This document shows positions 60,152-64,000 of a stretch of 64,000 nucleotides of DNA, piece by piece. Below the pieces are notes generated by a model. The model did no database searches. It saw only the letters and a list, made by a program, of their open reading frames with translations, and was not told the DNA's origin. How positions within the stretch are numbered: position 1 is the first letter of the stretch; each line of letters begins with the position of its first letter. The DNA is taken from the NCBI GenBank assembly GCA_002388005.1, contig DGLO01000047.1:14296-78295 (forward strand), read 5' to 3'. This DNA is from Candidatus Neomicrothrix sp. UBA4542. GTDB taxonomy: Bacteria > Actinomycetota > Acidimicrobiia > Acidimicrobiales > Poriferisodalaceae. A program made the translations under genes and the position numbers.

Positions 60152-61903
60152 ATGGCCGAGGAATACTTTGCTGGGACGAAGACATCTGATCGTTACCCCA
60201 TTTGGACCCGGGCCAATGTTGGGGAGGTGTTTCCTGACCCGGTGGCTCTGTCCACTTTTGACTTTGCGTTCCACAATGAAGATGGAATCCAGATGAGCGA
60301 GCAGGGATTTCGTGACGCGTACATCAGAATTGGTGCATTCGAAGAGAGTGAATTCGACCCCGACAATCCAGTATTTCTAGGTGTTTTCGGAGGTTACACC
60401 TACCTCAACGCGTCTTTGATGCGGATCTTCGGTGAACGGGCACCAGGGCTTTCGGCTCAAGATATCGATGACGCGTTCTTTGGAGTACAACCCGGAATAC
60501 CGCCCTATGAACAACATCCTGACGACGTCAGCCCCGAGGCTGAAGCCCGAATAGGCGAGGTGTTTGGATGGGCGCTGACGACCCCCGACCTTCCGGAAGT
60601 CTTGGCACAGGAACAGGAAGCGAATGCCTTACGCGATAGCCGGCCCGACTTTGCATCAATGGGGGACCATGAGCTCGTCGAATGGGTCGAAGACTTCTTC
60701 CGGGATGGCTTCCAAGAGCTTTTCGCCCAACACATATTTATTAGCTTCTTAACCACTGTTCCGCTGGGCATTGTGTCCGCGGTATGCGAAGCCGTCGGGC
60801 GCCCGACTGACGCTATGAAAATTATGGCGGGGTTGGGAGATGTCGAGTCGGCCGCGCCTTCGATGGCGATGTGGGAACTTGGTCGCCACGCAGCATCTTC
60901 GACCAGCGTCTCAGCGGCTTTCGAAACAGGCATCGAGGGCCTCGACGCTCGTCTGCGAGCCAGTAGCGAGCTTGAGTGCGGCGAATTTGTGGGTGCTTTT
61001 GATCAGTTCCTTCGCTCATACGGATCGCGGGGACCTAATGAGTGGGAAATGTCGTGTCCAACGTGGGAGACGGACCCTGACTTAGCTTTGGCGGCCATCG
61101 ACCGCATGCGAGTTTCCCCAGCATCAGCGGCGCCGCAGGGCCACCAGGCTGATCTCGCCGCGGACCGCGAACGGTTGGTAGCTGAGATTGGCGCGATGCT
61201 CGAAGCGGACCCTGAGGCTCAGGGCCAATTCCTGGCCGGGGCACACGGAGCTTCAGTGTTAATGCCGGGTCGAGAACGAACAAAAACCAACTGTGTGAAA
61301 TTTATTCAAGAAGCTCGGATGGCCGCTCGCGAGTTTGGTCGACGGATGGTTGAAAGAGGAATATTCCCTGACGTCTGTAGTTTCGCGATGCTGCGCTTCT
61401 CTGAGCAGCACGAGGCCATTGATAATCCTGAGGGATGGCGAGAACTCATCGAAGAACGGCAAGCGATTTTCGATACTGCGAGCAGCCGACAGGAACCTTT
61501 CGTGATCGTCGGAGAGGCTGCGCCACTTTCGTCGTGGGATCGTCGCGACGCCATCACCGCAGAACCAGTGAGTAACGGCGACTCGATTCAGGGTATGCCT
61601 GGCTGTCCAGGCGTATCGGAAGGTCGTGCTCGTATCATTTTGGATAGCCACGATCCGACGGCACTTGAGCCGGGTGACGTTTTGATCGCTCCGCTTACCG
61701 ACCCTTCGTGGACGCCGTTATTTGTGCCCGCCGCCGGGGTTGTGGTTGATGTCGGTGCTGCTTTGAGTCACGCCATCATTGTGAGTAGAGAACTGGGTAT
61801 TCCGTGCGTGGTGTCAGCCACTGACGCAACTAAGCGGATCCCCGACGGGGCGATGATTCGGGTCGATGGAGACACGGGAGTCGTAACTGTGCTTGAGGCC
61901 TAG
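60152..61903 (+). CDS. Rifampin phosphotransferase-like protein without ATP-grasp domain
   Basis: A 583-aa protein corresponding to the middle and C-terminal parts of RPH/PEP-synthase-like enzymes. YPIWTRANVGEVFPDPVALSTF is the start of the RPH substrate-binding domain; the C-terminal swivelling phosphohistidine domain has SHAIIVSREL with the His near residue 540 and the GVVVDVGAALSHAIIVSRELGIPC core. The N-terminal ATP-binding domain of full RPH (~310 aa) is missing and not encoded next door, so the phosphate donor is unknown; it may accept from another protein. AGGAGG (60138-60143) is 8 nt before ATG 60152 and 5 nt before GTG 60149. Confidence 0.82.
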   Translation: MAEEYFAGTKTSDRYPIWTRANVGEVFPDPVALSTFDFAFHNEDGIQMSEQGFRDAYIRIGAFEESEFDPDNPVFLGVFGGYTYLNASLMRIFGERAPGLSAQDIDDAFFGVQPGIPPYEQHPDDVSPEAEARIGEVFGWALTTPDLPEVLAQEQEANALRDSRPDFASMGDHELVEWVEDFFRDGFQELFAQHIFISFLTTVPLGIVSAVCEAVGRPTDAMKIMAGLGDVESAAPSMAMWELGRHAASSTSVSAAFETGIEGLDARLRASSELECGEFVGAFDQFLRSYGSRGPNEWEMSCPTWETDPDLALAAIDRMRVSPASAAPQGHQADLAADRERLVAEIGAMLEADPEAQGQFLAGAHGASVLMPGRERTKTNCVKFIQEARMAAREFGRRMVERGIFPDVCSFAMLRFSEQHEAIDNPEGWRELIEERQAIFDTASSRQEPFVIVGEAAPLSSWDRRDAITAEPVSNGDSIQGMPGCPGVSEGRARIILDSHDPTALEPGDVLIAPLTDPSWTPLFVPAAGVVVDVGAALSHAIIVSRELGIPCVVSATDATKRIPDGAMIRVDGDTGVVTVLEA

Positions 61904-61916
61904 AGCCCATAGAGAA

Positions 61917-61929
61917 CCAGTGAAACTGG
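61917..61929. terminator. Weak hairpin between convergent genes
   Basis: CCAGT (61917-61921) and ACTGG (61925-61929) flank GAA, a 5-bp stem between the RPH-like gene stop and the stop of the enoyl-CoA hydratase. Short and without a T-tract; a terminator is only possible. Confidence 0.25.
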
Positions 61930-61940
61930 ACTCGCGAGCA

Positions 61941-62765
61941 TCAACTATTTTCGTCCCATATCGGATCACGTTTTTCGGTGAGCGCTCTTACCCCTTCCCG
62001 AAAATCGGGACCGGTCATCGCGTCTTGCAGCAGCTCTTCTGAGTCGAGTACCGCCGCGCCGACATCTCGATGTTGGTCCAAGTAGATCTGTCGCTTCGTC
62101 ATTCGCTGAGCTGACGGTGCGACTCGCATCGCAAGATCTTGAGCGTAGGCCTGGGCATGAATCAACAAATCCTCGGGTTCGAGGACATCGTTGAAGAGAC
62201 CCCAGTCTTTTGTTTCACTGGCCAGTACCACTCTGCTGGATATCAAAAGGTCGTTCGCTCGAGTCAGACCGATCAATCTGGGTAATAGCCAAGAGAGTCC
62301 AAATTCTGCCGGCAGGCCAAGGGGCCCGTGGGCGGTCGTCAGTTTGGCGTCGTTTGCCGCGAATCGCAGATCGCAGTAGCAAGCCAAAACGAATCCGACG
62401 CCAGCTGCGGCTCCGTTGACGGCAGCAATGGTCGTCACATTCAAACCGAACATGAACGCAAAGTTCTGATCGAATTGAGGTGCAACTCCATATCCGGGAT
62501 TCGCCAGTTCAGCACCTGTCCCGGCGTCGTAACCGCCTTTTTCGATATGGCCTTCAAGTGCCTGACTGTCAGCCCCCACACAGAAGTCCTCTCCCATCCC
62601 GGTGATCACCACAGTCCGAATTTCAGGGTCAATTTCGGCCCGTTGAAGGAGATAACGGAGTTCAGTGTGCATCCGGCCAGTCCATGCGTTACGCCGTTGT
62701 GGCCGTGAAAGCGTCAATGTTGCCGTTGAGCCCGCAACGTCGAACGTCGTCGCTTTTAGTTCCAT
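61941..62765 (-). CDS. Enoyl-CoA hydratase/isomerase family protein
   Basis: A 274-aa crotonase-fold protein. TVVITGMGEDFCVGADSQALEGHI and TIAAVNGAAAGVGFVLACYCDLRFAA form the oxyanion hole, and GPLGLPAEFGLSWLLPRLIG holds a Glu (in PAEFG) at the position of the second catalytic residue. The first carboxylate position is less clear. Transcribed with the CysQ-type gene directly upstream (14 nt). Substrate unknown. Confidence 0.9.
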   Translation of the reverse strand: MELKATTFDVAGSTATLTLSRPQRRNAWTGRMHTELRYLLQRAEIDPEIRTVVITGMGEDFCVGADSQALEGHIEKGGYDAGTGAELANPGYGVAPQFDQNFAFMFGLNVTTIAAVNGAAAGVGFVLACYCDLRFAANDAKLTTAHGPLGLPAEFGLSWLLPRLIGLTRANDLLISSRVVLASETKDWGLFNDVLEPEDLLIHAQAYAQDLAMRVAPSAQRMTKRQIYLDQHRDVGAAVLDSEELLQDAMTGPDFREGVRALTEKRDPIWDENS

Positions 62766-62779
62766 TCGTCTCTCCTAGA

Positions 62780-63541
62780 TCAACCTTCAATTACGCGACG
62801 TAGCGCGGCGAGGGCATCATCGGCAAATTCCGTGCGACATATCAGTAAATCTGGAAGCCAAGGATCCTCGTAGTTGTAATCAAGCGGCGAGCCGTCGCAA
62901 CGACTTGCATGAAGTCCTGCGGCCAACGCAACCGCGGCCGGCGCACAATTATCCCACTCGTATTGTCCCCCGCTGTGGGCATAAATATCTGCGTGCCCGA
63001 GAACTACGGCCATGGCTTTAGCTCCCGCAGAACCGAGAGCTAGGAGTTCAGCTCCGATTGCTTCAGCCACGATCATCGCGGCTGCAGGCGGTCGAGAACG
63101 GCTAACAACCATCCTTGGTCTTCCATCGTGGGGCGGAGCAAGTTGTGCTGGCGGGTCAGTAGCAAGGGTTGTGTTGATAGCGGGGAGAGCGACCGCCCCC
63201 GCGGTGGGTACCCCGCCTTCGGTCAACGCAACATGCACAGCCCAATCTGATCGGCCTTGCTCACCAAATTCTCGTGTTCCATCGAGCGGGTCGACGATCC
63301 AGACACGGTCCTTGTCCAGCCGAATCAAATCGTCTTTTCCTTCTTCGGAAAGAATCCCGTCTTCGGGGAACTCGTCTTCAAGTGCTGCGACGATGAAGCG
63401 ATGGGCTTCCAAATCGCCCGTATCTTTGACGGTCCAGCTGTCCGCTCCTTGGGCAAATAATTGTTCCCGAATGTCCAGGAGTAACTGCCCGGCCTCAGTC
63501 GCGATTCGGCTTGCAATCACGTGATCGTCGGGGTTGGCCAT
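62780..63541 (-). CDS. cysQ: CysQ-type 3'(2'),5'-bisphosphate nucleotidase / IMPase family
   Basis: Removes the 3'-phosphate of PAP formed in sulfate activation, or acts on inositol phosphates. Metal ligands: SEEG (E66/E67), WIVDPLDGTREFGE (D84, D87) and YEWDNCAPAAVALAAG (final Asp). From ATG 63541 the 253-aa protein has normal size. GGAGA lies 4-8 nt before the ATG. CysQ rather than inositol monophosphatase is favoured by the N-terminal ILSEEG and DGTREF details, but the sister families are close. Confidence 0.87.
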   Translation of the reverse strand: MANPDDHVIASRIATEAGQLLLDIREQLFAQGADSWTVKDTGDLEAHRFIVAALEDEFPEDGILSEEGKDDLIRLDKDRVWIVDPLDGTREFGEQGRSDWAVHVALTEGGVPTAGAVALPAINTTLATDPPAQLAPPHDGRPRMVVSRSRPPAAAMIVAEAIGAELLALGSAGAKAMAVVLGHADIYAHSGGQYEWDNCAPAAVALAAGLHASRCDGSPLDYNYEDPWLPDLLICRTEFADDALAALRRVIEG

Positions 63542-63583
63542 GCTTTCTCCATGTATCGCTAGACATATTTGAGAGGCACTTTG

Positions 63584-63601
63584 GCTAAACAAACGTTTAG
63601 C
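63584..63601 (+). promoter_or_regulatory. Palindromic operator-like site
   Basis: GCTAAAC (63584-63590) and GTTTAGC (63595-63601) are a perfect 7-bp inverted repeat around AAAC. It lies in the 210-nt divergent gap between cysQ and the ABC binding-protein gene, 43 nt from the cysQ start and 151 nt from the other. Such dyads are typical of TetR- or GntR-type operators; the regulator is not in this window. Confidence 0.5.
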
Positions 63602-63751
63602 GGTTAGTGTTCCAGCCCGGTAAGGGGATTGTGACGAAACGATCACAAGGTGACTGTTTGCCTGTTTGACCGTATACCGTGCACGCACTCATAACCGAGC
63701 AGAAAGCCGGTCGCGGGACCGGCAACCCGCAACAGAGAGGGACTCAAACAG

Positions 63752-64000
63752 ATGCGGAAAAAGACCATGTGGCGAATGCTTGCCACACTATTCGCTATCA
63801 CCCTGGCCGCTTCGGCTTGTGGTGGAAGTGACTCAAGTGGCGACGACAGCACCGCTTCAGATGCTGGCGCAGCCGAAGAGGAGACTGAGGTAACACTTGC
63901 TGCAAGTGGCGAAAGCCTCCTGGACACGATTAAGAGCCGTGGCACCGTTAACTGTGGTGTATCTGGTTCTGCCGTGGCGTTCTCTGAACTCCAGGCTGAC
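63752..64000 (+). CDS. Amino-acid ABC transporter binding lipoprotein (partial)
   Basis: The first 83 codons of a secreted binding protein, cut by the window edge. The signal is LATLFAITLAASAC with lipobox Cys, followed by a Ser/Asp/Gly-rich linker and then ESLLDTIKSRGTVNCGVSGS, the start of a type 3 periplasmic binding domain. The order 'leader, linker, L-D-x-I-x-x-R-G-x-V-x-C-G-V' resembles AapJ/BztA-type general amino-acid binding proteins. GAGAGGGA lies ~9 nt upstream. The downstream transporter genes would lie beyond this window. Confidence 0.8.
   Translation, partial: MRKKTMWRMLATLFAITLAASACGGSDSSGDDSTASDAGAAEEETEVTLAASGESLLDTIKSRGTVNCGVSGSAVAFSELQAD

Noticed and set aside
1..64000. 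tRNA, rRNA, transposase, integrase, toxin-antitoxin and CRISPR features.
   Set aside because: None was seen on reading both strands; this is by eye and a tRNAscan or profile search could still find a tRNA.

Overview
The window looks like chromosomal DNA of an uncultured actinobacterium, most likely class Acidimicrobiia (inference from gene content, not a database result). The signs are a mycothiol S-conjugate amidase (mca), a mycothiol/DinB-type TIGR03083 protein, three F420-type luciferase-like oxidoreductases, the actinobacterial mismatch endonuclease NucS, the actinobacterial type of DapD, a split imuA'-imuB / dnaE2 mutasome, and many acyl-CoA dehydrogenases, enoyl-CoA hydratases and CoA-transferases. 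G+C is moderate by eye. Genes are tightly packed on both strands, often with 4-nt start/stop overlaps. I saw no tRNA, rRNA, insertion sequence, phage gene or CRISPR array.

Layout. 0-2.7 kb: an uncharacterised 635-aa protein and RNase HII. 2.8-15.2 kb: an acyl-CoA dehydrogenase, a Nfu N-terminal-like protein, the SOS-type operon imuA'-imuB, a coiled-coil/VanY peptidase, an FAH-family hydrolase, a HAD protein, an amidase, and dnaE2. Both mutasome transcription units carry a LexA operator of the Gram-positive/mycobacterial type (4435-4450 and 11819-11834). 15.2-21.2 kb: a short glutamate-dehydrogenase-like protein, a 44-codon ORF behind a strong ribosome site and a possibly structured leader, a TlpA-like lipoprotein, an SLC41/MgtE-type cation transporter with a duplicated PhoU/TrkA-C protein, mca and an SCP2 protein. 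21.3-32.8 kb: fatty-acid/CoA metabolism (thiolase, enoyl-CoA hydratase, CoA-transferase III, acyl-CoA dehydrogenase), an amidohydrolase, dapD, a nitronate monooxygenase and an SDR.

32.8-42.4 kb: a TIGR03083 protein, a long GST-like protein, a HAD phosphatase, LLM oxidoreductases, a two-subunit MaoC dehydratase, msrA, a Mug-type DNA glycosylase, PAP2, two LysM lipoproteins and methionine aminopeptidase. 42.5-46.9 kb: a serine hydrolase, a MoxR ATPase with a VWA/DUF2201 partner, and a rhodanese. 46.9-53.0 kb: a HAD protein, then a minus-strand block of a VanW protein, a geranylgeranyl-reductase-type flavoprotein, coaA, a HIT protein and an enoyl-CoA hydratase. 53.1-64 kb: an SDR plus MaoC pair, nucS, an MBL hydrolase, an HSL esterase, yaaA, a CoA-transferase, a rifampin-phosphotransferase-like protein without its ATP-grasp domain behind a leader with a perfect 13-bp hairpin, an enoyl-CoA hydratase, a CysQ-type phosphatase, and the start of an amino-acid ABC transporter binding lipoprotein.

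How the genes work together: the clearest multi-gene systems are (1) the SOS mutasome ImuA'/ImuB/DnaE2, with NucS, Mug and RNase HII also in the window; (2) lipid and CoA-thioester turnover, including two MaoC-based (R)-hydroxyacyl modules; (3) the MoxR/VWA pair; (4) the cation transporter with its PhoU/TrkA-C partner. No wholly new system can be proven by reading alone. The least explained items are the leader and protein at 60.0-61.9 kb, the leader and small ORF at 16.28-16.52 kb, the MoxR/VWA pair with a changed HExxH motif, and the start-codon-less N-terminal extension of the Mug glycosylase.
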